Positions 25,826 to 36,972 are shown, counted from the first letter of the stretch. The stretch: DNA of 64,000 bases from Thuidium tamariscinum (GCA_947034885.2 OX344749.2:1242501-1306500); one strand, 5' to 3'. The notes: a model not told the origin generated them from the letters alone. Program-made: numbers and translations.

Positions 25826-28098
25826 TGTTTGAGAACTATCTAAAGACTGTTTGTTCTAAATGACACTGAAAAGTAGCAGCACCAATAAGCAGGCCTACTA
25901 AAATCCGGGCTGTGGGCTGCAGAACTCACCTCACTAATTGCTCGATGGCAAACTGCAAAATGTCTTGTATACCCTGAACCAGAATAACGCACCTAGACTC
26001 TTCAAATGCTAGAGGAACCGAATAGCCTAAATAATTGAGCCTGCATGCATTGAAAGACAAATATTAATGCTTGAAAAATACTTTTAGAAAGATGAACAAG
26101 GCCCTCCAAAAAACACCCCTACTAATGACTAGGCATTGTCATAAATAGCTAAATAAGAAATGCATATAAAGATGCAGATTAGAACTATGTAGTAGAAGGC
26201 TTAAAGGTACCTCACTGTGTTTAAAAGATTCAGTAATATGTGGACTGGTATGCATTCAACTTGACCTTTGCTAATAGAAAGCCTAAGGCACCAACACTGA
26301 TTAATGTACAACTCCTATAAAAGAACATCCAAACATGACAAGAACAGAGCTTTGTTGGTGTTGCTGTGAACCTAAACCGCTCTTCTTAAGACCTGCATTC
26401 GATGTATACACTTCTCAAATAATCAAAATTTCTTCATTACACTATTTCAAGGGAAGCCTAGTACTCAATTGTAGAATGAGTTCAATGCCTTCACTTGCCT
26501 CGTTGGACTAAGTCATGACTTAGTCATTGGCTTCGTAGAATAACTAGAAAATTACTAGTCGCACTAGCAATTGAGTTCATCTTGACTTTGAAATGACTTC
26601 ATGAGAACAACTAGCAATGGTAGGCATTGTAACGGAACTCTAAACGACCATACCCCCTGTTCTATATGACTCTGTCAATGGGGACGATAATGAACGTGTG
26701 GGAACGCCAGTTTCATAATCAGAGTATCGAACTAATAATCACAATGATCTGAATCCTCCAGTTGCGCCGGCAATGCACTTGATGCCAAATCAAGGCAAGA
26801 TCGAAAGAGTCTAACTTGTCAATTTCGAAGGAAACCCATACTTATTACTACCTCAACATACAAATTTTCAGCCGCCAATTGTACCCTACCTCATCATGCC
26901 TACAATCTGCTCTATTTCTCTCCAAATACAAGAGACGAGGTTGCCTTACCTGAGGACACAATAGCAGTTTGTGAAGTAGGTGGAGCACTCAATGTTGAAC
27001 TTTTTGACGCTGCAGTTGTAGGAGCAAGAGTGAATTCTGTGGAGCGGTGTATTGAAGCTTGGGCGCTCACGTTGTCACAAACTGCAGAGTAGGGAGAAGA
27101 CGGCGGAAGCACAAGTTATCGTATAGCAACAAGTCACAACCTGCACCCACCTCAATCAGAGTAGAATGGACTCAGCATCGGATAGGACGCCTCCTGAGAA
27201 AACAGAATACGAGCTCTTCCGCGATAGGAATGTCGCAATGTTGGGCAAGGCGTTGGAACCAGTGCTCCGTGCTAAAGCTGACCTATGAGTTCCTCCGCCC
27301 TTCCGTCAAGCATTCTATAGAACTAGAAGTCGCACAGGAGTGTTTAGTTTCTACAAACTCTGTCATCTACACGTCATGTGGTCGTGTCCATGGTTTTGGT
27401 ACACGGAAACGACTTCGTAGTGTCTTCTGCGGGACCTTGAAGACGGAGGTCTCCCGTTTCATGCTTCAGAAGTAGTACAGAACGTTTGGAATTGCATATT
27501 GGGCGGCACACTAGGGTTAAGCGCCGTCATTTCATTAATTTTGGCGTCATTTTCAAAAAATGTCACCTTCTGCTTGTCCTCCAGTCACAGAGAAGTCATT
27601 TCATAGTGATGCACAGTCTGCTAGTAGCGCGCTGAAGTCATTTGTTAGTACTGAAGAAGAAATAGTGTAGTGACGGCGTAGACGTCACCCACTGTTACCA
27701 ACATCATGATAGCCAATGGCCACGTGGAGTTCACCACGTTGTCAAGCACATAGACAATGACCTGTGGAGGGCAATGACAAACCCTAATATGTCAACACTC
27801 AGTGCTAAAGTTTGGCTCTGGATGTGTGATGCGTGCCATACAAAATGCCATTTCTATGGTTTTATATCTTTGGTTGTAGTTGTATTGAGCACAAGATTGA
27901 TTTCTGCAAAATGGTGTGCGTACTACTGACGCTAGGGATGCACACCAAGCTAAGAAGAATGGTGGCGTAGTAATCATGGAGAATAATGTGCAAGAAGAGT
28001 GAGGAAGTGCGGTAACGCAGCAAGGCCTTCGAGGACAAGTGCGGAGGAAGACACGCGCGGGAACCAGCCGAAGAGGACAACCTGGGCAGCGGAGCGAC
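25826..28098. other. CACTA interior: divergent promoter region between the two transcription units
   Basis: No recognisable protein domain. A minus-strand open stretch 27112-26952 (SPYSAVCDNVSAQASIHRST reading) ends at a good donor and could be a 5' exon of the minus-strand unit. 27480-28090 lies between the divergent units and should carry their promoters; AATGACT-type motifs recur here (27580-27660). Tracts at 26000-26900 look like intron or spacer. Confidence 0.4.
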
Positions 28099-30158
28099 AT
28101 GAATTCGGGACGTGATTCTTCTTCGGAGGCGACGCATTCCAATGACGAGGCCATCGCAGCAGGTATGGTGAATCTTGCAATAGTATGTTCCGATGCGCAG
28201 CAGCAATCCATGAAGGAGGCGGCTGCCGTAGGTAATTTGGTTTCCAGCTCCTTTGCTTTGGGTTTAGGGTTCTTGGGTGTGGAGGATGTATCTTAATGTC
28301 CAATTAATTCACAGGGTTAGTAATTACCTTGTTCCTTTGTCCGGTAGGTTTTGTATGTTGCTGTGCTTATTCTTGCGCCCTTATTTGCACCTCTATACAT
28401 GTAAGGCGCATAGCGTGAACTGTTGAAATTTTACCCTAAACATGTTGCCCAATTTGCAATGTGTAGAAACCCAGAAGCCTGTCTTTGACTCCAGTGATGA
28501 GGAGGTGCAAGAGAACGAGGCTCTTTTGGATAGAAGGATAAAAAGAAAGAGGGTCCCTGTAATTCCCAAATCACCAATGAAGTATGCTTCGAGAGGGCCA
28601 ATAATTCCAGAGGGGGCACCAACAGGAGGGCCTTATGGTGCTTGGTCTTGGATTCCTGGGCATTATGTGGCACGGGAGCCTGCAGAAGCACCACTTCCTT
28701 GGTCAGGTGGTCCGCCACCACCGTACTCAGGTGCATGGAGCGAGGGTCCTTCAGCAGGTCCTGTAGACACAGAGGAACGATTCTCAAGGCGGAAAAGGAA
28801 ACAAGCATACGAACTTGGATGCCACGAACGTACCAAGACAGGAGCAAAGCCGAACCGTGTGTTTATTTCTGAGTTAGGCGAAGTGGATGCTGGATGTGAA
28901 GGAAAAAACGCGTGGGATGAAGCAATTCGTGATCTTGTACCAAAATTTTTGGATATGAGCATCGTAGAGTGGTCACAGCAGAAACCAGAGGCAGTGCAGA
29001 AATTGAGATCTGCCATGGATGCTGAGTTTGAATATATGGGCAATCCCCTCAGTAAAACTGGCTTCCGCATTGCAGTAGTAAAATACATGAAGTCAGAGAG
29101 ATCTCGATTGAAGAACAGATATTTGAAAGGCAATGAGAAATGCCCAGTTCATATTAATGACACTCAGTGGCCTAAGCTGATTGATTACTGGAACACTCCA
29201 GCACAAATGCTGAAGGCACAGAAAATGTCAGTTGCTAGGCAAAGCGTGCAAAACTACACACAAGTCGGGAGGAAGGGCAGAGCCGGGAAGGAAGCACAGA
29301 TTGTGAGTGCCACATTCCAATCTTCTTGTCTACTTGTTGGTGCCATACTAATTTCTTGTGGAATGTTGTCTTTCTGTTGCTTCCAATGTTTTTTATGTTT
29401 GTTTTAGGGACGTCATAATGTAATGTACGTCCTATGGTGATGTGGCAGAGGAAAGGCAGGGAGACTAGTCCAGGCATAACCGACATTGCTGAGGGCATGC
29501 GTACTACTGTAGTGGATGCACGCAGGACCACGGTGAGTCCACATTCAGAAGTACTAGTTTCTTAGTTTCAGATTTGTTATAGTCGAAGTTGCTAAATAGG
29601 AAGTCAATGTCTACAGGTAGGTGGTGCCACTTGTCAAGTTCCTTTGCAATTATTGGATCTGAACTTTGTATGGAAGATATTTAAGTTCGGCATGGAAAAT
29701 AGTTCTTCTTGTATAGCTTCCCACAACCCAAACCATTGTGTAATTATAATTGGATGTTGCATGGTCATTGTATAGAGGCTCTCCACTGAAATAATAAACA
29801 ATGGTGTCTTGAATGTATTTCTGATCCGTGTCCATGTCATATTTCTGTTACAGAGGCCAAAACACATTTTTCTAAGTAGTACTTGAAGTGGCAATGTTTT
29901 TTTGGATGTGGAGAGGTCTACTGAGTAGCGATTCAAAAGAACGTAACTTCTTCATTGCGGCAGAAGTTGTGTACACATTTTGCAAGATAGGCAAATGACT
30001 TGTACATGAGCATGGACTAACTTCACTTTCTCTGTTCCATGTTTTGCAATTTTAAGATTGGACGTGCATCAGATTTGGGTCGATGGTCGGCCATGGAGGC
30101 TTGGAAGAAGGATGTCGATGAGAAGTTCAACAAAGTGCTTGCTAGTTCAAGTGTGTAG
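28099..30158 (+). CDS. Second CACTA protein with Ptta/En-Spm (Transposase_24-like) domain
   Basis: Exons 28099-28162, 28467-29302, 29449-29532 and 30057-30158 join in phase and give 361 residues. The N-terminus is acidic and Ser-rich with a nuclear-type basic run (DRRIKRKRVP), followed by a Pro/Gly-rich stretch (residues about 70-130). The conserved part is residues about 165-300, with WPKLIDYWNTPAQMLKAQK, a Ser/Arg/Gln stretch and TQVGRKGRAGKEAQ, the signature of the plant Ptta/En-Spm family, thought to be the TNP1-like DNA-binding partner of the transposase. The frame ends at TAG 30156-30158 after NKVLASSSV, but the same frame stays open immediately afterwards for a further 500 codons, so the stop may be secondary (see next entry). 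Confidence 0.75.
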
Positions 30159-31676
30159 GCAGAAGCCATTGACGATCTCCGCAGCATGTTCAAAAGCTAT
30201 ATGCGAACCTCTGAACACAGTGAGGATGGCAGCCGGTCTATTAAACAGTCTGGGTTAGAACATGAGGCATGTGGGGGATTAACTAATGTGGAAGCAGGTG
30301 GCACCCTACCAAACTCTCGCAAGAAAGTCTTCGAAGGTGATGTGGTTTTGCAGAAAAGTATAGGGGCTCCAGCGAAAAAACGTGAGGCCTTCTCAGACCC
30401 AAGTAAGAATCACGATGCTTCCATGCTTGCAACGGTCGGAGACGTGACATTGTCTTCAGACTCTGATGTGCCTGAAACAAGGAAAACACCCCCTCAGCCA
30501 CCGTTGTTGAAGAAAGAATGGAAGGTGGCAGCAAGAGGCCCCACGGACATGGTGGTTACTCCATTGGAGGGAACAAATCCGATCATTATGGAAGGCACGG
30601 TTACTCCACCAACTCCTACGTCTCCAAACGAAGGCGTTCTTAAATTAGGAGGAGAGACTGAAGAAGGAGGTGACATCCCTAAACCAGGAAGTCCAAAAGG
30701 TGCTTCCAGCCCTCAAGAGATTAATGCAGCCAGTGAAACCGCCGTGGAGGAGGAACCAATTGTGACTGAATTGGCTGGAGGGGCCAACCATGAAGATTCT
30801 TTGGAGAAGTCTACAACTGCAGAACTTGCTGTAGTTGATCCTTCTCAAAAAAAAAGTCGGAGACCAGCAAAGTCTCCCATCAAGGTACAACCTATCTCTA
30901 CAAGAGCTGCGGAATGTGTGTTCAGTGATGTGAAGCTTGGGAAGTCTCTATTCGACATTAGTAGCACAAAAAGAGGTGCGAGTACTGAGGGTAGGCTGAA
31001 GCTGGTAGTTCTGAATATCCATGGTACCCTCCTGGACTGTAGTTTGTTGTCTACTCCGAACCCAAATACTGCAATACGGCCGAGTATAAAAACAGAGCAT
31101 AGGAGAGTAGTCTTCAGACCATGGCTGAAAGCTTTTTTATCCAGGTGTTTCACGCATTTTACAATAGGGTTTTGGGGAAGTGCAACCGTTTCTTACATGG
31201 AAGATATAGTGCCCACCATGCTAGCTGGTGTGAAGGGAGTAGAAAAGCCAATTCCCCTCTTCTTATGGCCTGGAAAACCTTGTGAGACTGAAGAGGATGA
31301 AGGTGGTTTGCCAACGTCAAGGGGAAAGAACCTACACTTAGTATACAAGGGCTGGCCGGCTTTTAACTCAGAGAACACGGTGATAGTGGATAGTAAGAGT
31401 GGTAGGGTAGATTGCAATCCAAAGGCAAACATCATAATCAATACCCCTTTCTATGTGAAGTGGCTTCGAACTTTGGCAGATGACAAAGACTACCTCAAAT
31501 GCTACTTGTGGCCAGTTTTGGAGGCGTTGTGGAAATGTTCTGATGTCAGTTCTTTCCGTATGAAGTATCCTCAAATTATGAACGAATCCATCACTGAAAT
31601 GCTACAGAAACGCAGAAGTGGAACACCGTATGAATTCCTGGACTTTGTGGAAGGTGAGGGGATCCTCAGACCATAG
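30159..31676 (+). CDS. FCP1/NIF-like (HAD) phosphatase domain protein inside the CACTA element, active site degenerate
   Basis: The frame continues in phase after the TAG of the preceding entry (AEAIDDLRSMFKSY), with the first ATG at 30186, from which 496 residues follow. Counting from that Met, residues 1-265 are low-complexity, rich in Pro, Ser, Glu and Lys, with basic patches (QKKSRRPAKSPIK). Residues about 271-455 look like an FCP1-homology phosphatase fold: LKLVVLNIHGTLLD (motif I), RRVVFRPWLKAFLSRCF, FTIGFWGSATVSYMEDIV (motif II region), KNLHLVYKGWPAF and NTVIVDSKSGRVDCNPKANI (motif III). The family's motif I is DxDx(T/V); here both Asp positions are Asn and His (residues 277 and 279), so phosphatase chemistry is unlikely. 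Such domains act on nuclear phosphoproteins in plants. A good donor (AAG/GTGAGG) at 31653 lies before the stop at 31674, so splicing to downstream exons is possible. Capture of a host gene by the transposon is the simplest reading. Confidence 0.65.
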   Translation, partial: AEAIDDLRSMFKSYMRTSEHSEDGSRSIKQSGLEHEACGGLTNVEAGGTLPNSRKKVFEGDVVLQKSIGAPAKKREAFSDPSKNHDASMLATVGDVTLSSDSDVPETRKTPPQPPLLKKEWKVAARGPTDMVVTPLEGTNPIIMEGTVTPPTPTSPNEGVLKLGGETEEGGDIPKPGSPKGASSPQEINAASETAVEEEPIVTELAGGANHEDSLEKSTTAELAVVDPSQKKSRRPAKSPIKVQPISTRAAECVFSDVKLGKSLFDISSTKRGASTEGRLKLVVLNIHGTLLDCSLLSTPNPNTAIRPSIKTEHRRVVFRPWLKAFLSRCFTHFTIGFWGSATVSYMEDIVPTMLAGVKGVEKPIPLFLWPGKPCETEEDEGGLPTSRGKNLHLVYKGWPAFNSENTVIVDSKSGRVDCNPKANIIINTPFYVKWLRTLADDKDYLKCYLWPVLEALWKCSDVSSFRMKYPQIMNESITEMLQKRRSGTPYEFLDFVEGEGILRP

Positions 31677-31748
31677 GGCTGTGTGAAGAGTGCATCCCCT
31701 CACCTTCAGTTGAACATTCTATCTAACATATTCTACATGTGTGCATAG

Positions 31749-32708
31749 GGCAAAACACAGAAGCGAGAGACGCGTGCCCAGTCAGCATCGGCAGCGGAGA
31801 AAAAACGTGACGCTCCCCCCAAAAAGGTTACTTTCTAGTATCCCCCTCCCCTTTTTTGTTAGTACAGGGATTCCAATTCAAAAAACTCTGTACTAAGCTA
31901 TGCTGCATACTATGGTTTTACCTTCTAGACTTTCTATAGGCAGAAGACGTATAAAGTCATATCCAGATCTGAACTTCAGTTGTGGCATGTGCTTGCTTTG
32001 GCACCATTTTGTATAGCCTTTGTGAATTGTGAGGATAGTGCAATGTTAGAAATATTTAGTGCTGACCATAGCTTTGTCTTATATGTCCGTCTGTGTTTTT
32101 ATTGAAGAAAAGGTAATTAGCTATAGTTGTACAGTAAATCTTAGGTATGAAGTATTGCTTCTGCAATAATGTGTGTACATGTGGTACACAAGGGCACAAG
32201 TTTATTGAAGTAATGCTTTGTTTGGAAAGTTTGGTATGCAAGTGTGAAGTTAGGAACTTATCATTCTTTAGTCATATGCCAGTATTGTTATAGTTGCTAA
32301 TGTGCCTAAATTGCCGCAAAGTCATTAGCATGTCTTTTAAAAGTCTAAGAGAAGATACAAACCACAGTTGATGTCGTGTAGGACTCTAGAAATACTTTGT
32401 GTTGTTTGGCCCCACTAACGGGAATTATCACTTGTATGCAGCACTTTAGCCTTGGTGACAAGGTGTTCCTCATGAATCCTCGATCAGTGAGGCAGAAAGT
32501 AGCTGAAGGTTCTATAAGTGGGGTTAGAGGAGAGCACCAATTCCATTTCAAGGAGATTCCAGATTCATGGTTTAAGGTGGACATCACTGAAATTTTGGCA
32601 CCTGGTGTGCCGCTCATGTTCCCCAAAGAAGACATAGACATGACGGAGATACAACATGCAAAGGGGTCAGCCGTTGTGTGGGACAAGAAGTATATGAAGC
32701 ATGCTTGA
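31749..32708 (+). CDS. 3' exons of the plus-strand CACTA unit: basic linker and En/Spm-type C-terminal domain
   Basis: The final exon, 32442-32708 after acceptor TATGCAG, reads HFSLGDKVFLMNP, then VAEGSISGV, WFKVDITEILAPGVPLMFP, and AVVWDKKYMKHA before TGA. The spacing (VAxGxI, a VxV strand, LPxP-like turn, terminal WPxK-like motif) resembles the conserved C-terminal domain found at the end of many plant En/Spm second proteins. A short exon-like stretch 31749-31826 reads GKTQKRETRAQSASAAEKKR and ends at AAG/GTTACT. The exact joins from 31653 are uncertain: the best donor and acceptor pair gives the less plausible frame. Together with the two preceding entries this suggests one long unit of Ptta domain, FCP1-like domain and C-terminal domain. 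Confidence 0.5.
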
Positions 32709-33345
32709 TTACATATGTTTTTTTATCCTGGTGGTAAGTGTTTGTTATGAGGGTAGTTGTACCGTACTAGAACAGCACATAAGTGTTTCTTTTTTTGTTG
32801 TAAATGCTATAGAGACCTTCGAACTCTCTTCATTTTCAGAAAGCAAAAAACTGTCTCTGTTTTTGTTCCTATGAAATCCAAAGTTGTTTTTCCTTTTCAA
32901 ATGCACATGGTTTGCAGAGAATTAGTGATTGTATTCCACTATATTCATGCTATGAAATTTGTGACAAGATAAGTAAGCTTTAATCTATACTTGGAGCACT
33001 CAAGGGAAGCAATGTTTGTGATGTTTTGATGTAAGAAACCATAAGGCACCAGTCCACCATAAGCGTGCACTCTTTATATGGTGATGTGGTACTTCTTAGT
33101 GCTCACTGACTATATTGGAACTTAGATTGTAATCATAAACAAGTAAAGAAGAAATATTGTTCATAGTACTCTCACGGTAGTCAAAGCACTGTTTACAATG
33201 CCTCGACTTCAAGATGACTTTCAAATTACTGCCCACAAATGTAGATGGTAATCGAAAAGCACACCATCAATGACTTTGAAATGACAAGAGAATTACTTAC
33301 TACGTGGCGAACCTATCAATGTCAAAAAACAAACTCACAACTTGT

Positions 33346-33740
33346 AAATGACTAGGGGGCGACTCGTGATGTGGCTGCCCATGTCAGATTTTAACCGGGT
33401 CTCTTCAAACTGGTCTTCACTTGGAAATGACTCTGAGACAACTGCTGATGTGGCTTTCCACGTCAGATTTAAAATGGGTCTCTTCAAACTTGACTTTTGT
33501 TGTAAATGACTCTAAGACAACTGGTGATGTGGCTATCCACGTCAGATTTAAACCGGGTCTCTAAAAACTTGCCTTCACTTGTAAATGACTCTAAGCCAAC
33601 TGGTGATGTGGCTATCCACGTCAGATTTAAACCGGGTCTCTTTAAACTTCCCTTCACTTGTAAATGACTCTGAGACAACTGATGATGTGGCTGTCCACGT
33701 CAGATTTAAACCGGGTCTCTTTAGACTTCAGAATGACTTG
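33346..33740 (+). repeat. Five 79-bp tandem copies in the right subterminal region of the CACTA element
   Basis: Units begin with AAATGACT at 33346, 33425, 33504, 33583 and 33662, an exact 79-base period, and each contains GATGTGGCT, CCACGTCAGATTTAAA and GGGTCTCT. Each unit carries one AATGACT motif, the element-wide subterminal motif, and one CACGTC G-box-like core. Arrays like this in CACTA elements serve as binding sites for the TNP1/TNPA-type protein; that role here is by analogy. Confidence 0.9.
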
Positions 33741-34002
33741 CTTATAAGTGTCCATATGTCAAATGGAGAGGCATTTCCTTACAGTAGGCTTTCTTTATCA
33801 CTTCAACGTCCTCGTCTTTGTCATCCATTTTTCCATCCAAAGAACAAATCGTTGGTGATAGTAAAAACTGAAGTCATTTAAAAACGACTTGTCCACAATG
33901 ACTCTAGGATCCCCCAGTCATTTTGAAGTCACTGTTGTCCGAAATGACTGTTTTGGAGTCATATATTGAAGTCATTTATGTAGGCAATTTTTTGTAGTGG
34001 TA

Positions 34003-34418
34003 GTAGTAAAATTGTCTCTTACAATGATACATGTTGGTAGATCTTCAATATCTTTTTTTGTGTGAATCTTTTGTACTTGAAAATCTCTACACATGTAACC
34101 AATATATAGATGGTTTTATGCCAAAAGCTTCATAGAAAAGGAAAAAAATTTAGTCCTTGGGAGGGTGTCAAAGTTGGCAGTAGTGAAATTTTTCTCACAG
34201 CTACACATGTTGGTAGATTTCACATATCTTCTTTTGTATGGGTCTTTGGGCCTTGAAATTTGGCACATATATAATCAATATAAAGATGACATTGTTCCAA
34301 AATTTTCATTATCAAAGATCAATTACTCAACCCTTGGAAGGCTTTCAAAGTTGGCACATGTGAAATTTTCTTCCCTACAAATGCAAAAACGCCATCTTAA
34401 ATGGTACCCCACTATAGA
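34003..34418 (+). repeat. Right part of the dispersed repeat interrupted by the CACTA element
   Basis: This continues the host repeat after the CACTA insertion. Units start with TACACATGTTGGTAGATTTC-like text at about 34030 and 34203, and GGGTGTCAAAGTTGGCAGTA recurs at about 34155. The stretch ends with GGTACCCCACTATAG at about 34418, matching both outer ends of the large inverted repeat at 44911-46315, so this is an end of the same family. Confidence 0.75.
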
Positions 34419-34422
34419 TGGT

Positions 34423-34668
34423 TGCTACTGTGTGAGCCTAAGAGTGTGAGCCTAATACTATGAGCTTATATGCTTAAAAGACTACATATATCTATAGTGC
34501 ATTTGTCTATAATATAGAAACTTTTTATAATTATAGAGAAACTATACTATAGATACCTTAATTATAGGTGTTAATGTCATAATCACCATCAATGGTTGTT
34601 GTATGTCTACTTATATACAAGCTCAAGGCTCACATGCTCGCATCTTCATGCTCACATACTAGCATTGT
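34423..34668. mobile_element. MITE family X, copy 1 (TIRs around GCTCACATACTAGCA)
   Basis: The left end GGTTGCTACTGTGTGAGCCT pairs with the right end GCTCACATACTAGCATTG. The inside is AT-rich and carries ACTATAGATAC / TATAGTGCAT inverted bits. A relative with the same ends lies at 43264-43497. About 246 bp, non-coding. TSD not clear, so the superfamily is not assigned (hAT-like ends possible). Confidence 0.6.
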
Positions 34669-36580
34669 TGATAGAGAGGTGAAGCTAATGTGTTGTTGAA
34701 GCTATTTGCTTATATTTGCAAAATTGGAGTTAAAGTTTGATGATTAGAGTGTTTTGGAAATCAATTGTGTGAGTAGCGATGAAGATTTGGGATAATTTTT
34801 TTAATGTTTCTAAGTTAATTGATAGAAGAATGGGTTTGCATAATAACTCAAGTGAGAAGATTTTTATTGTCTTCATAGATTGTATTTTAGAAATGAATTA
34901 TAGCTTTCACGCCTATAATGTATTGTAAGTAGAATTCACTATACTCTTAGCATCCTAGAAACTTAGAGTTTTGTAGCCATTTTCAAAGTCGAGTTTTGGA
35001 ATGTTGAAAAGTAGAATATTTGTACATTCTCAAAGAGCACTAGTAGGTGTATAATTTTTGAGTGTGAGGTCGCCATTTTATTGCCATTTAGTATGAGCCA
35101 AAGACCATGTAAAGACCTTTGTCTCGCCTCCTAAAGCTTCATTTCCTTCAATTAAGAAATACTCAAAAATATGCAAAAAATAAAAACAAATAGTGTTGAT
35201 TGACCCTTCCAAACATTTCATTTGTCTTTTGATCAATGATTGCATTGATAGAGGGAAAACTACTACTCAAAGTTGTTTTGTTGGTCATAGATAGCAATTG
35301 AAAGCCAAATTTGATCAATTTGCAACATCACAAGTGTAAAACACAGATCATTTTGGTAAACAAAAAGTGAAGGCCAATAGAAAGATCATTATGGAATAGA
35401 AGAAGTACTTCAAAATTTCAATAAATTGATTCATTAGTAAATGATTGTATTTCTCATTGCTATGGTCATTCTTTAAAAGTGAATTGTTGAAGATTGGTAT
35501 TGTAGTTCAATTTTTGTTGATATTCTTTTTGTTTAACAAGATGATTTTTAGCACAATTTTCTAATCATAACTTGACTATGAGCAATTGAGCTCCTACTCA
35601 ATATTCATCCTCTTTTATGTATCCTATAGGTTTTGTTCTACCTTTGACCATCCTTCTTGTATAAAGGGTTTGTCACTTGCCTTTACTTAACACTACTCCA
35701 TGAGGCACTCAAAGCTAATTCTATATAATTCATTGCACTAATCAAAATTTAGTGCTAAATGAAGTAAAAATAAATATCTAATACTGAATTTTTAACTAAG
35801 TTTTATAAACTTGTCCATGTGGTGGCTCTGCACATATGGCAGCCCTCCCCTTTTGCCTATGTCACAATCTATGAATTTTGAATTTTTGAATATCAAAAAT
35901 TGAATAAAAGATTGGAAGAAAATCAACAAAAATGTCTTGATTGATTGTTGGAATCAAGATGTCCACTAACCAAGAGAAACAATCAACATACATTGGTTCA
36001 TTTTCATGTTATTTTGGACAAAGTTTTTTCATGTAGTGCTCCCACAAATCTTTGTTACTGCACATATTACACAACATTTAAAATTTGCAGACATGCATAC
36101 ATCAAACAAGGTTTGCATCAAGTACGTGGTGGTTGAAATTGAAACCATACTAACCGTAGGAGAGTTGTTTTTTGGCTTTTGGGAATTTGCTCTAAATTGA
36201 ATCCAAACCTGTAATTTGGGTAGGGTGTATCATTTCCCCCCCCTCATTGTAATGGTACAAATTTGAGCTAGAGATGTTAGGGATCCCGTAGGAAAAGAAC
36301 ACACAATGATGTCGCTTAGGGATTGAAAGATTATAAGGTTTGATCATGAGGGTGTTAAATGGATTTGAAGTTACTTTCAATCCTCTTTTCATGTGTTGAA
36401 TCGAAGAATTTGGTCACCCGAGAAAACCATTACGAGGTTACGAGGCATGACATGCATAACCCCGATCAATTTACAGCTCCTCAAAATCTACTTGACAACT
36501 TTTTTGAATGAACTTCCAATGCGATTTTGCCCCCAAGACCGAAGCATCTTTGAGGCCCATTTCTAGGAGCCCTCAACAAC
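34669..36580. other. AT-rich spacer, no gene seen
   Basis: No open frame of note, no paired repeats identified. A C8 run lies at about 36236. Confidence 0.5.
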
Positions 36581-36955
36581 ATGGGAAGTCAAGGATTGGG
36601 GTGGACACCCTTGCACAAAAATCATGATGGATCGGAGAACCTTTCAAAAATGCTAAGTGTTAGGTTTTAGTTAACTTGCAAGTATGTGTTGTTAACGGGA
36701 GCAAAATGGGAAGTCAAGGATTGGGGTAGACACCCTTGCACAAAAATCATGATGGATCGGAGAACCTTTCAAAAATGCTAAGTGTTAGGTTTTAGTTAAC
36801 TTGCAAGTATGTGTTGTTAACGGGAGCAAAATGGGAAGTCAAGGATTGGGGTGGACACCCTTGCACAAAAATCATGATGGATCGGAGAACCTTTCAAAAA
36901 TGCTAAGTGTTAGGTTTTAGTTAACTTGCAAGTATGTGTTGTTAACGGGAGCAAA
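36581..36955 (+). repeat. Three 125-bp tandem copies, almost identical
   Basis: Units start with ATGGGAAGTCAAGGATTGGG at 36581, 36706 and 36831, an exact 125-base period. Copies differ by about one base (GTAGACAC in copy 2 against GTGGACAC), so the array is young or homogenised, unlike the decayed DNA around it. It directly abuts the GC-rich tRNA-like patch that follows. Confidence 0.93.
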
Positions 36956-36972
36956 AGGAAACAAGACTGTGA

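Larger units (their letters stand above)
19248..33999. mobile_element. Full-length CACTA (En/Spm) DNA transposon, about 14.75 kb
   Basis: The left end reads CACTACAAGAAAAT and the reverse complement of the right end reads CACTACAAAAAATT, the canonical plant CACTA terminus. Flanking trinucleotide GTA at 19245-19247 and 34000-34002 is the expected 3-bp target duplication, and removing the element restores a continuous host repeat. Both subterminal regions are rich in AATGACT/AGTCATT, likely transposase-binding motifs, and the right one carries five 79-bp tandem copies. Inside are a TNP2-type transposase (minus), a small basic protein (minus) and a second, plus-strand unit with Ptta/En-Spm, FCP1-like and C-terminal En/Spm-type domains. 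The two sides diverge from a central promoter region near 27.1-28.1 kb. In-frame stops in both main genes suggest that this copy is no longer autonomous. Confidence 0.95.

Noticed and set aside
27059-27475. 138-codon plus-strand frame in the CACTA interior
   Set aside because: Arg/Ser-rich without motifs, starts at a non-typical position and overlaps a minus-strand exon candidate.
33346-33740. CRISPR-like or satellite array
   Set aside because: Units are contiguous without spacers and lie inside the CACTA subterminal region, where such arrays are expected.
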